Assembly: GCA_020744425.1 (NCBI GenBank)
Contig: JAGMUV010000025.1
Coordinates: forward strand, 682,001-746,000
Origin: Dactylonectria macrodidyma
Lineage: Eukaryota; Ascomycota; Sordariomycetes; Hypocreales; Nectriaceae
DNA length: 64,000 bases
Reading direction: 5' to 3'
The notes beneath the pieces are model-generated. The model did not search any database and was not told the origin of the DNA. It was given only the letters and a program-made list of their open reading frames with translations. The translations under genes were made by a program, and so were the position numbers. This document shows positions 54,451 through 64,000 of the stretch, piece after piece; the stretch's first letter is position 1, and the number at the start of each line of letters is the position of its first letter.

Positions 54451-56253
54451 CTACGCAGCAACAGATTCCAGGTCGAGCTTCTCCCACGGCATAAAAAGGC
54501 TGCCGACAAACAAGACAGCGCCGCCAGCCGTGTCTAACGCAAGCGCGACCACAACCGGATCGGCAGAGGAGAAAATAGGGGATACAGTCCCCGACAAAGC
54601 CGACCGAATATAGTCATCGGGGAAACCATAGCCTGCAAAGGCCGACTTGAGCGAATTAAAGCCGAGATTCTGGAAGAGTGACCCGGCAATGGTGAGCGAG
54701 ATGGCGACAGTACCGATCTGCGCCACATTGATGAAGCCGATGGCATTAGCTCGATCTCTCTCTTGAACCTTGCTGGCAGCGACGGCATACGCGGTCTAGA
54801 ATGGAAGACCGGTCCCGGCAGCGAGCAACGCCTCGAAGCCATATATCTTCCCCGTGCTCGTCCCTACATCGACAGTGAACATGAGAGCGCCACCGGCAAT
54901 AACCAAAGCTCCGCCAACAATGTAGAAGATGCTGTAGCGCCCAGTTAAGGGGAGAGAAGCTCCCGCGACCATGGTGGAGAGTACAAAGACGATAGCGAGG
55001 GGCAGGAGGCAGACGGCGGCCTGAAGCGCCGTATCGCGCCTGGTGAACTGGAAGAACAGGGAGATATAGTATAAGGCGATTCCGTTAGCGGCCGTGGCAC
55101 CCGCTGCTGTAACATAGAGCAGGACAAGGGACCGGGACCCGAGAAATGCAAGGAGAAGATGCGTCGGTCCGGCATCGTCAAGATACTGAGGTACTGCTGT
55201 AAGACATAGGCAGCGAGGCAAACTCACCACACAACCCACAGCGCAATTGCAGACCCAGACTTCCACGGGAACGTCGAACCACCGAAAGTGACGACGATCA
55301 TAAACAGAACAAAAACCTCCCCATTAAGAACCGCGCTGATCCAGTCGATTTCCCGCAGCTTTTCGACTTGTTGGGGTTGAACGTCGGAAAGACGAAGAAG
55401 TAAACAGGAGCGAACAGGGCCGCGAGAGGAAGGTTTATGTAAAACGCTTAACAGTGAGTCTTAGCTCTGGTCCAAAAAAAACAAATAGAAAAAGAAATTG
55501 AAAAAAAAACGACGTCCGCTCAAGTCCTCGATCACTTACCCATCGCCATGTTGCCGCGCTGACCGAAAACGCGCCGCCAATCACAGGCCCAAGGATTGCC
55601 CCAACTCCCCAGGAGAGCCCTATGAGAGCGTTGTACAACGGGATTTCTTTTTGGGTCGAAAGGATGGATATGTATGTGAGTGCTCTGGGCTCGCGTCAGA
55701 CAAATACACCGGATGCCGAATCTCCGCCTCTTCTCTAACACAGACTTACCCCAAGTACATTCCTGACCCACCTATTCCAGCGATCACTCGACCGATGATC
55801 AACGCATCTGACGTCGGAGCCGCACCGCATAAAGCACTGCCGACTTCGAAAATTGCGATCGAGGAGAGCATCAAGGCTTTGACGTCAAACAGACCGTAGG
55901 CTCGACCCTGGAGAAGGATGACGGCCATGAAGCCATTGGGAAGCCCACCCCAACCCACGCCAGATTCTCAACATCCCCGAGAGTCTCGTAGACGGAAGCT
56001 TGAACGTCAGCGGCGATCGTCATGTCTAGACCTGACATCACCTTCTTAGTTAGCGATTCGGACGCGCGAACAAATAAGGGAGGGGGCGGGGGCGGAGGGG
56101 GGCAAAGCACTTGCCGTATAATAGGGCCCCCAAGGAATATTCCCAGTAGAGTCACGATCCAACTCCAAGCAGGCATGCCCTTTCGAGGGTTTGCTACAGT
56201 GACGTTCTCATCCACTCGTCTTCACTCTCTTCTTCCGCACTGGAAATCAGCAT
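54451..56253 (-). pseudogene. DHA-type MFS efflux transporter, decayed
   Basis: The minus strand reads as a 14-helix drug-efflux MFS pump of the kind found in fungal natural-product clusters: WSWIVTLLGIFLGG, LDMTIAADVQASVYETLG, GRAYGLFDVKALM, GRVIAGIGGSGMYLG, LSWGVGAILGPVIGGAF, KIYGFEALLAAGTGL, then ANAIGFINVAQIG. It is broken by apparent single-base losses near 55925 (between GFPMAS and AVILLQ), near 55370 (a C lost in the CCCC before QQVEKL) and near 55140 (CATTTCTCGGG). A TAG stands where Gln is expected near 54797 (GLPF.TAYAVAA). The first intron also lacks a donor that keeps the frame. Too many lesions for sequencing error alone. Its exon layout is otherwise still visible. Confidence 0.8.
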
Positions 56254-57326
56254 CAATGGCAGCGAACTGGGATCTACCTTTCCATGTCCGCACACAGAGG
56301 AATACGCGTTCCGGGATGACAAATTTCAGTCAAATAACAGCCAATATACGATTTTCCGGTGGCTCTCAGGTAGATTGTGGTCGTTCTTGATTGTGTGGCG
56401 GCGTTCCTGATTAGTGAGAGCCTCCGACGACTCTCGGCACTTGAGTGTAAGGTGTGTTTGTATTCAGTCTAGCTCTTCTACCGGTTAGTTGACTTTCTTC
56501 TCAGCACTTGATTTGTAAAAACCCCTGCACCGATGACATATCATACGACGCAATCTCCGATCGCCTTCGGCGATTAACTTGCGTTAGACGCTTCATACGC
56601 TTGGACTTTTCAGATTGAAGATGGAATGGATTGCTCCACTTTCCGCCCAAAGCCCGCTGGGTGGATACGGACTTAGAAGAGTACATGTGAATCAGTACTC
56701 GCTGCATGACGACGCCACGGAATGGGATTTTAGATCTTACAGTATTGACACCTCCTGCATTCTATACGTAGCTAGGCTGGCCGTGAAGGCGTCCCCTGTA
56801 GATGTTGGTTGCTAATCATTAAATATTTGCGTGGTATTATTAAGAGCAGGGTCGACTGCCCTGGCCACGCCGAGAGGTCACGGCGAGTTCAACGTTATGC
56901 TATTGGGCAACTTGTCTGGGGAGAAAATCCTGATCCCGCAAATGGTACATCGTAGCTCTAGATGGCGCCCGAAGCATAGTCAGACCGGACAGAACAGACG
57001 AGGCGTGGTGGTGGCTGTCGCCAGAACCAGAACCCTCTCTGCCTAGATTCGCGCTGACAAGCCACAACGCAAAACAGCGCTAGCAATATTACTAAAACTA
57101 CATGAAATGGCTGTGTTGCAGCCGCAGGTATGACGTAGCCCGATTGTATCAACGAAATGCGAGGCTAGGAGTCTATTGATTTGTTTAGTTTCCTATCTGT
57201 ATCCTCACTTGGGCTTTGCTCTGCCATCGAGGCCTATAAATCTACCGCTGCGCCCCAGCCTAGAACGTAGGGTGCCTAGTGACACCGCCGTCTTGAGGCA
57301 GAATTCGTTTATCTTGATCCGCCAAT
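56254..57326. other. Divergent region between MFS pseudogene and GMC gene
   Basis: About 1.07 kb. Contains the GMC TATA box (57235-57240). No gene supported. Confidence 0.45.
57235..57240 (+). promoter_or_regulatory. TATA box of GMC oxidoreductase gene
   Basis: TATAAA 87 bp upstream of the start codon at 57327. Confidence 0.55.
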
Positions 57327-59344
57327 ATGCCGTCTAACATCCCGCATGAGGAGATTGTGGCCAAAGCCCACCACTTTGTTATTGTTGGAGGTGGTACGGC
57401 TGGCCTCGTCCTCGCCGCACGCTTGTCAGAAGACCCAACGGTCAGCGTCCTCGTTCTTGAGGCTGGCGAGAATAGACTAGGAGTAGGGACTAGCGAGCTT
57501 TCGCCCCAACACCGATTGACTAATGAGGCGCGAGGCAGGATCCTAAAATCGATATCCCCGCTCTTATGACCCAACTCTACGAGGAGTAAGCCATCCAGTT
57601 CCGTGGTCCCGGTTCAAAGTCTAACTTGAATAGCCCGGCATACGACTGGTCGTTCAAATCCACCCAGCAGCATGCTCTGAACGACCGCGTTGTCGCCCAG
57701 CCCAGGGGCAAGCTTCTCGGAGGTAGTTCTGGCATTAGTTTCATGATGGCTGCACACCCAAGTGCTCGAGACATCGATAACTGGGAAAAACTCGGCAATC
57801 CCGGCTGGAACTGGGCCTCCTTGTTGCCATACTACCGGAAGTCCGAGGCATTTAACCAACCCTCAGCGGAGACCAAAGCTTCTCTGGGTGGTGATGTCTT
57901 CGACCCAGGGATGTACGGAAAGGACGGCCCGGTTCAACTTACACTTCCGCACGGCACGAGCCAGGTCGATGATGCTTGGCCTGCGGCGCTCAGGAATTTG
58001 GGGCTTGAAATGAAGCAGGACCCGCGGGAAGGTCAAGCACTCGGCGGATACGCGGTGCTCAAGTTCATCGACCAAAGGGCCAAGCGGAGCTACGCGGCGT
58101 CGGCGTATTACGCGCCTAATGCAGCGCGAAAGAATCTGGCAGTGATCACCGGCGCGCATGTCAACAAGGTCATTCTTGAGGCAGCGGAGGGCGATGGCGT
58201 TAGGGCGACGGCCGTGTCGTTCACAGTACTTGAGAAAGAGCACACTGTTTACGCCTTGAACGAAATTATCCTCTCGGCTGGGGCGGTGCAGAGCCCCCAG
58301 ATATTGGAACTATCTGGGATTGGAGGAGCCCAAATTCTAAGCAAGGCTGGTGTCAAGGTTGTCGTAGTCAACCCTAATGTGGGGGAGAACTTGCAGGTAT
58401 TAGTTGCTCGCTTTGCCCCCGCCCTCCCGATGACAATGAATAGCCTAACGTTTTAGGACCATCCACTCGTCCCTCTCACCTACGAAGCTCAGGATGGGCT
58501 TCCTACTGCCGAGACAATTCGGCAGCCGGGCGTCCTAGACTGGGCCATGGGAGAGTGGCAAGCCGGTCGTGGGGGACCTCTGGCCTCTGGCGTTAGCGGC
58601 ACCTCGTTCTTGCTTCACAAGGCTATAGCTGATGCAAGCCGGGTCAGCAAGCTCCTTGAGCTTTCGGCCACGAGATCTACGCTCAAGAACACGCAGTTCG
58701 AGATCCTGAAAGAGCTTTTAGCTGACGAGGAGGAGGCCGACGTACAGATCAACTTCGCCCCTACAGGTTTCAATCCATACATCGGCGAATCCATGGCTGG
58801 CCTATTCCCCCACGCCGACTCCGGCAACTATCTTGGGTCTGTAGCTGTTGTCAACCATCCGTTTTCTCGCGGCGCGACGCATATTACTTCTTCGGATCCC
58901 AAGACGCATCCCACAATTGACCCGAGCTACCTCTCCGAAGAGGTGGATTTCCAGATGATGGTCGACGGACTATTGTTTATACAGAAGATCATCGAAACAG
59001 CGCCAATGGCCGACATGGTCAAAACCAACGATGATGGTGATGGCAAGAAGATACAGCCAGGTTATAAGATTTCCAGACGGCTCGATCGAGCGGCGGCAGA
59101 GAAGCTGGTAAGGGACGCCACGATATCTTCTTGGCATCTCATCGGGACGTGTTCGATGATGCCACAGAGCGCTGGCGGCGTCGTTGACCATCGGCTAAAG
59201 GTCTACGGAGTCCAGCGCCTCAGAGTCGTAGATGCAAGTGTGATGCCCCTTCATGTGAGGGGAAATATTGCCAGCTCAGTGTATGCCATTGCCGAGAGAG
59301 CAGCCGATATGATCAAGGAGGACTGGAAGATCGGTGTGGAGTAG
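57327..59344 (+). CDS. GMC-family FAD oxidoreductase
   Basis: Four exons: 57327-57482, 57539-57585, 57634-58396, 58457-59344; 617 residues. The N-terminal ADP-binding loop is G21-x-G23-x-x-G26 ([14 protein letters not shown]) with the Glu at the end of strand 2 (LVLEAGEN); GMC signature 1 [13 protein letters not shown]; signature 2 [16 protein letters not shown]-terminal catalytic area [11 protein letters not shown] (H549) and N592 in [13 protein letters not shown]. No secretion signal, unlike glucose oxidase, so it is probably intracellular. Family members oxidise alcohols, sugars or choline-like substrates with FAD; the exact substrate is not readable. Intron 2 has a good CTAAC branch site. 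It is intact beside the broken transporter. Confidence 0.9.
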
Positions 59345-60761
59345 AGACTGGTGGCGAGCAGGAAACGGGGATGCGACGGATTGTGTCTATTGGTGGCCAT
59401 ACCACTCACAGGATTTGCATGGCTCTTCGCGTTTGGACTTACAACTTCAATCTTACGATCTTAGCCCGTGTTGAATTTGACTGGGCTCGTCACCAAGCTT
59501 TCTCTGCGTCTTTTCTCAGCTTGTTATATTCCCCTGTAAATTTGCCGTCCGTCGTCTTATATTTCATCCACTCGACTTTTCTAAAGGCCCGGCTACTGGG
59601 TATTTTCTTCCATCAACATTACCCGTCTGCGGCTTGACTATATCTATCGGTGGTTTGGTAAACTGGCCGATATGAACATTGGCAGAACTGATTATTATAG
59701 CTATCAGAGTTCATGCCTTAACTGTAACGCAGGATGCGCTTGAGCACAGGGATCGGGAGGAACGCAATGGCTGGGTATCGCACACAACAGCACTAGCACA
59801 CACCATCAACCAGGCAGTGGTCGAATTCGTCAACTGAAGCCGTACCCCTCTCATCAGGGCTTCGTGGGCCTGAGCCCATTGTCTGTTTAGTGCTGTCTTC
59901 ATACAGCTATGGTACATCCCTTGCAGGGTTAGTCAACGTATGTCCTTGCGGCTTTCACGTCTTGCTTCCTACGCCGTGTCGGGGCCGGCCGTTAAACTGC
60001 CTGACGACTGGTTTAGGCTTCTCGACAATAGTCGCATTGCATTTGACTAGAGGGATTAGTCGGACTGATTGGACCTCTGCCACGGCTTGTGTTGGCGGTA
60101 TTAATATTTAGCGAAGGTATCGTATTGCTTCAGGGTAGGTAATCCTCGGGGCACGGCATTAACGATAGCGATGATGTCGATACCACAACGCGACGCGAAT
60201 TGACGACAGTTCGAAATTTCGGTGGCCAACTGGCGTCCCTTTGGCAAAAAGACGACAGTCAAGAAGGAGATCACATCCATAGTACAGACTCTGAGCTTGT
60301 ACTCTCCCCGTATCTAGGGCCAAGGGCACGCGGAGAAATTCTCCAGGTTATTGATTGTATTTGGCAATATTCAGTAGCAGGAGTGAACTATTCTTACACC
60401 ACTCAAACGTACAGTGACTCAGATAGGCTTGTAACGTCACTCGTTTCGAACCCAGACCGGCATGACGACACACTCTGTTACAAACCCCCTAGCCACATGT
60501 AGGGTTAGCCCGAGTCAAAAGAGAGTGAAAGCGCAGTTCTTTTCCATAACCCCATGACGCGTTCCATAAGGGCGGTCGGCGGCGGCTTAATGGTGTTGAA
60601 AACTACAACGGACAATAGAGAAGCTTACTGCACGCTAGCACTGCTTTAACACTACCCTAAGTTGCGGTATGAATTTAAGAGAAAGGCATGATAAGTTAAG
60701 TGATCTTAGCTATTAAAATAACTGTCCGCTCCATCAAGGGTGAGCGAGTCGCTGGCACAAA
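59345..60761. other. Intergenic region between GMC gene and CA3
   Basis: About 1.4 kb. No gene recognised. The 40-bp phrase shared with 41972-42010 lies at 60722-60761, touching the CA3 stop codon. Confidence 0.45.
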
Positions 60762-61535
60762 TTAAGTGATCTTAATTTCCTCAGCCTTACCAGTTTTAAT
60801 ATCAAAGAGGAATCCTCTAGCAGTGCTCTTAATCTCCTGCCTGATAACCTTGTTGCTACGTAGCCACTCCAGGTCACTTTTAACACTAGCCGCCATGCTA
60901 TGCCCCTTAGTTAGTATTTATGCTTCCGTAAAAGTAAGCTTTAGAGCACTTACTCTGTATTAGCACCCCAGTCGATATCTTCAATCTCCTCCCAATGGGC
61001 CTTGTCTACTCGTGCCTTCACACGCTCACGCAACTCTTCGTCGGTGAATTTTAGAGACCCACAATCGGTATGATGGACAATAACAACTTCGTCGATACCG
61101 AACGCGGTGTCTAACAGTAGAATATCTCGAGCTGCAAATCGGACATTACCGCCCGCATTGCGGGAGACCATCACCACTGTATCAGCACTATTAGCTTCCC
61201 GAATTGGACCTTTCCTCATTTACAACTTACTCTCGCCGGTGCTACTTCCGACGTTCATGTCGATGAATCTGTCAACACTGCAGCGAGGGTCTATGCAAGC
61301 CACTAGATAGCCAGAAGAGCCTTCAATTAGCCAGAGTTGAAATACAGGCGGAAAGGGCAGAACTCGCCGACGATGGTGAGGCGAGGTTTGGATCCGGGCG
61401 TGTTAGACTCAGATATGTAAGGAAAGGGCTCAAAGTCCTTCGGGCTATGCTCCATGCATGTTAGAAATCCGCCAGCCCGGGCAAGGGGAGAACAGACTTA
61501 TGGGCCGCGAAAGCATCCGCAACGGTCTTTGCCAT
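60762..61535 (-). CDS. Beta-carbonic-anhydrase-like protein 3
   Basis: Five exons on the minus strand: 61535-61498, 61444-61368, 61302-61231, 61176-60954, 60897-60762; 181 residues. The zinc-site residues are C41-x-D43-x-R45 (ACIDPRC) and H98-x-x-C101 (HHTDCG), with SRNAGGN. Same five-exon plan, same intron phases and nearly the same exon lengths as CA2 (38/77/72/223/136 versus 38/74/72/223/136), so they are recent paralogues. Intron 2 has donor GCGAGT where CA2 has GTATGT, so a GC-AG intron is required. Probably functional, with residual doubt over splicing of intron 2. Confidence 0.8.
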
Positions 61536-62387
61536 GGCTTCTCAGGAAAGTGATTCAAGGTCGAGGGGTGGCTCTCACGGTGGTAGTGGTTTAAGGTTGG
61601 CTTTGAATAATAATACGCGGCGCCGGTAGCAAGATCTCGACAATTCTGGTCGGGTCTTGAGACGATTTGTATTCATTCTGAACGCCTAGTACGCCACGTT
61701 GATTAGAAATACAGTCCGGTACTCACAGAACGTTTGTATTCCCTCGAGCATCCGCCTAAGACCTAATGCAAGCCATGGCGGAGGCTCAAAGCGCGTCAAA
61801 AGTTCGAAGCATAGTAATGGCTGACAAAGTGAAGGACGAGTAGTGGGAGATGTGCATAACCTCCGGTGTTCCACGGCACAGATGGGTGGTTGATAATCAA
61901 ATGCTACGGGCCACGATAGCCTCTGATTCCAAACGCAGAGAGGGGCGATTAAGTAATAACCAAATACGGATTACTATGCGTGCGCATTCCGGTGAGCCGA
62001 TGGTCTGCCGCCAACCATAATTGGCAGAGCCGCACACCTTTATCGCCGTCAAGGTGGCTCGATCCCAGTCTAGTGCAGGCATTATGTCACTGTCCCGTGG
62101 CTGTGGAGTAGACGATGGGACGTTAACTAGACGGTGATCGTTGTGTGGAGACATTTTGGTTAAGTTCCGAAGCCCACCGGCGATAACTGAGACCCACCAG
62201 CGGATCTTTGGCCCGATCTGGGGCCCCCTGGATATCCTTCATCTTTGTCCCTCTTTGTCCAACACGGACACTCTTTATTTTGCATGGTTGAGTTGAAGGT
62301 TCTTGAACTCTGCTGAATTCCTGGGGCATCTCACTCTACTTGAGGCCGTTGCAGCGCATCCTATCGTAACATCCACTGTCTGAATCT
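61536..62387. other. Divergent promoter region between CA3 and the regulator gene
   Basis: About 850 bp shared by two genes transcribed away from each other. No repeat or clear TATA box identified. Confidence 0.4.
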
Positions 62388-64000
62388 ATGGAAATACACT
62401 TCGAGACAGACACAAGCGGTGTCTATCCTGTTGGAGAACCCAGTACCTCCTCACGGAAGATGATATCGACAGCATGTGAGGCATGCAGAGCGGCCAAGAT
62501 CAAATGTCGGCCGAGTGAACAGCCTGGAGTCTGCCGCAGGTAAGACGAGAATAACGTGACGATGCAAAAGATGAACTGACGGATCCATATCTAGATGTCT
62601 TGAATCTAAGAGAGAATGCATATCACGAACAGGCCCACGCACTCGCCGAAGAAGGACAAAGTTGTATGTCTCGGTCCAATACTCCGGGCTGGTTCGGGTA
62701 CGAATACTGACTTGATAATAAGCCTTGGTGGTGCGGCACAGCCTCGACCACCGCCCGCAAGCCGCGCATCCAAGACTTTCACCATCGACTTTGACGTGCC
62801 GTCTCCGCCTGAAATCGACGAGAACTATGACGCCTTGCGTAGCACCCACGCACAGTTCATCGACAATATATTTCCTTTTGAGCCGGACTCGGACTTTAAT
62901 GATCTCACTTCCTCGCCGATGACATGCTTCCCGACGCCCTCGTCTTCTCACACCCATTCCATCCAGTCCCTTCATGCAAAACCCCAATTCAACCTCGAAT
63001 CCGCTGACGACCTACTAAAATCGTTCCGTGGAATGCTGCCTTATTTCCCCTGCATTGACCTTAAGCCCGAAGTAACGGTTTTGAGTCTTGCTGCCTCTCA
63101 ACCCTTCGTTCTGTTGGCGATCCTGGCCGTCGCGTCTGGGTCGCGGACTCTTCAGGGGCATAGCCTTTACGATGAAGAGTTTCGCAAGGTGTTGGGCCTC
63201 AAGGTTGTGGCTGGAGGGGAAAAGAGCATTGAACTTCTGCAAGGCATGCTCATCTACTGTGCTTGGTGATAGATGTCTCACAACCTCATCTCAACGAATA
63301 GATGGCTTACAACTATAGGTATCCATTCCATCTCAGGCCCAAAAACAGGCAAGCTTTTCAGTATGTCCGCATGGCAGGGGATATGGTTCGCGATATGGAG
63401 CTCGATCAGGAGTTGCCCGAGCTCAACGGCGGTTTCGACTCTGAGGTGACGACGGAGCAACTCGAAAAAATCCGCGCATATCTCTCCTGGTTTTACGCTG
63501 TATCAAAGTACGTCTTCCACTAGAACTTCGTCTACCGGTGAGCCGTTGACTTACAACCAACCCTAGCTTCATATCCGCCTGGAGGAAGATGGACGTGATG
63601 GCACCTTTCACTGCTTGGACAGCTAATTGCTGTGACATTCTCCAACGGTGCGCAGCGGCCGATGGCGACTTCGCCTTGAGTTATCTCGTGCGATTTGCGG
63701 GTTACACCAATGCCGCTAAAAGTGCGATCCATGAAAGCACGGCACCAAGTGAGCAACAGAGCCAGCTTGTGCTGTTCGGCCTGGAGGCCCAAAGTCGAGA
63801 GCTTCAACAGTGCATGCTCCCTCACATTGCTCGTTCTGGTAAGAATCCTCAAGTTGCACTTGCTGAAATAAGGCTAATTTCCCAAAAGTGCCTGTGAAGT
63901 TCTCAGAGCTGTTCTTTAGAATCTATCTTGCCGGCGGCCCTCTGCTCCGCTTAGGACAACCTAAGAACAGGCCCTCCGGGTACATTACCCCTTCAATACC
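62388..64000 (+). CDS. Zn2Cys6 transcription factor (partial, runs off the right edge)
   Basis: Exons 62388-62539, 62595-62663, 62762-63265, 63319-63507, 63567-63838 and 63889 to beyond 64000. The zinc cluster is split by intron 1: ACEACRAAKIKCRPSE, then VCRRCLESKREC, followed by a basic linker RTRRRRTK. The middle region has LLKSFRGMLPYFPCI and WYPFHLRPKNRQAFQY, typical of the fungal Zn2Cys6 regulators with a central helical domain. GVYPVGEPSTSSRKM precedes the cluster. The intron 2 acceptor (CGCAAG|C) was chosen only because it keeps the frame. A regulator at the edge of a group of oxidoreductase, hydrolase and transporter genes is usually the pathway regulator; that is inference. At least about 430 residues are in the window. 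Confidence 0.85.

Noticed and set aside
54796..55266. 156-codon minus frame as a separate small membrane protein
   Set aside because: It is one frame of the broken MFS transporter.
60200..60502. 100-codon plus frame
   Set aside because: No domain features or splice context.
1..64000. tRNA, rRNA, CRISPR array, telomere repeat
   Set aside because: None seen: no cloverleaf-like box A/B pairs noticed, no regularly spaced identical repeats with unique spacers, no TTAGGG array.

Overview
The window looks like an accessory, probably repeat-flanked region of a filamentous ascomycete (Pezizomycotina). The evidence is short introns (about 47-98 bp) with GT..AG or GC..AG ends and CTRAY-like branch sites, fungal gene families (Zn2Cys6 regulator, NmrA-like, Baeyer-Villiger monooxygenase, GMC oxidoreductase, DHA-type MFS pump), and a transposon graveyard with the signature of repeat-induced point mutation (RIP): extreme TpA richness, with CAA/CAG Gln codons turned into TAA/TAG.

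Positions 1-27.9 kb are a nest of transposons. The oldest layer is a RIP-mutated Fot1/pogo-type DDE transposase (26.6-27.4 kb, minus strand). It is cut exactly at the LTR of a RIP-mutated minus-strand Ty3/Gypsy element ('A'). Element A is itself broken by three insertions: a related minus-strand Gypsy element ('L', its 5' LTR ending at 1717 and the rest running off the left edge), a 12.8-kb plus-strand RIP-mutated Gypsy element ('B', 2704-15527, 402-bp LTRs, ATGC flanking repeat), and a young, intact chromodomain-bearing Gypsy element ('C', 17556-25668, minus strand, LTRs identical by eye, ACTTT target-site duplication). Element C has gag, pol joined by a canonical A AAA AAC -1 frameshift site, a possible self-priming signal, and an extra spliced Zn2Cys6/coiled-coil gene on its antisense strand.

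Positions 28-37 kb hold an unrecognised three-exon gene, a HExxH metallopeptidase-like gene, a complete but degenerate hAT element (32101-35336, perfect 8-bp target-site duplication) and a SnoaL/NTF2-like gene.

Positions 38.8-64 kb are gene-rich. There is an NmrA-like protein, three paralogous HD-domain proteins related to cyanamide hydratase, and three beta-carbonic-anhydrase-like genes mingled with them (HD1, HD2, CA1, HD3, CA2, and CA3 further on). Next come a UlaG-like metallo-beta-lactamase-fold hydrolase, a Baeyer-Villiger-type monooxygenase, a decayed MFS efflux pump, a GMC oxidoreductase and a Zn2Cys6 regulator that runs off the right edge. The layout suggests a catabolic, detoxification or secondary-metabolite locus. 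The HD plus beta-CA array is the part least explained by known systems; a role in handling C1-N or C1-S compounds (cyanamide, cyanate, isothiocyanate, COS) is only a hypothesis. Exon coordinates were derived by hand from reading frame and splice signals. No searches were run.
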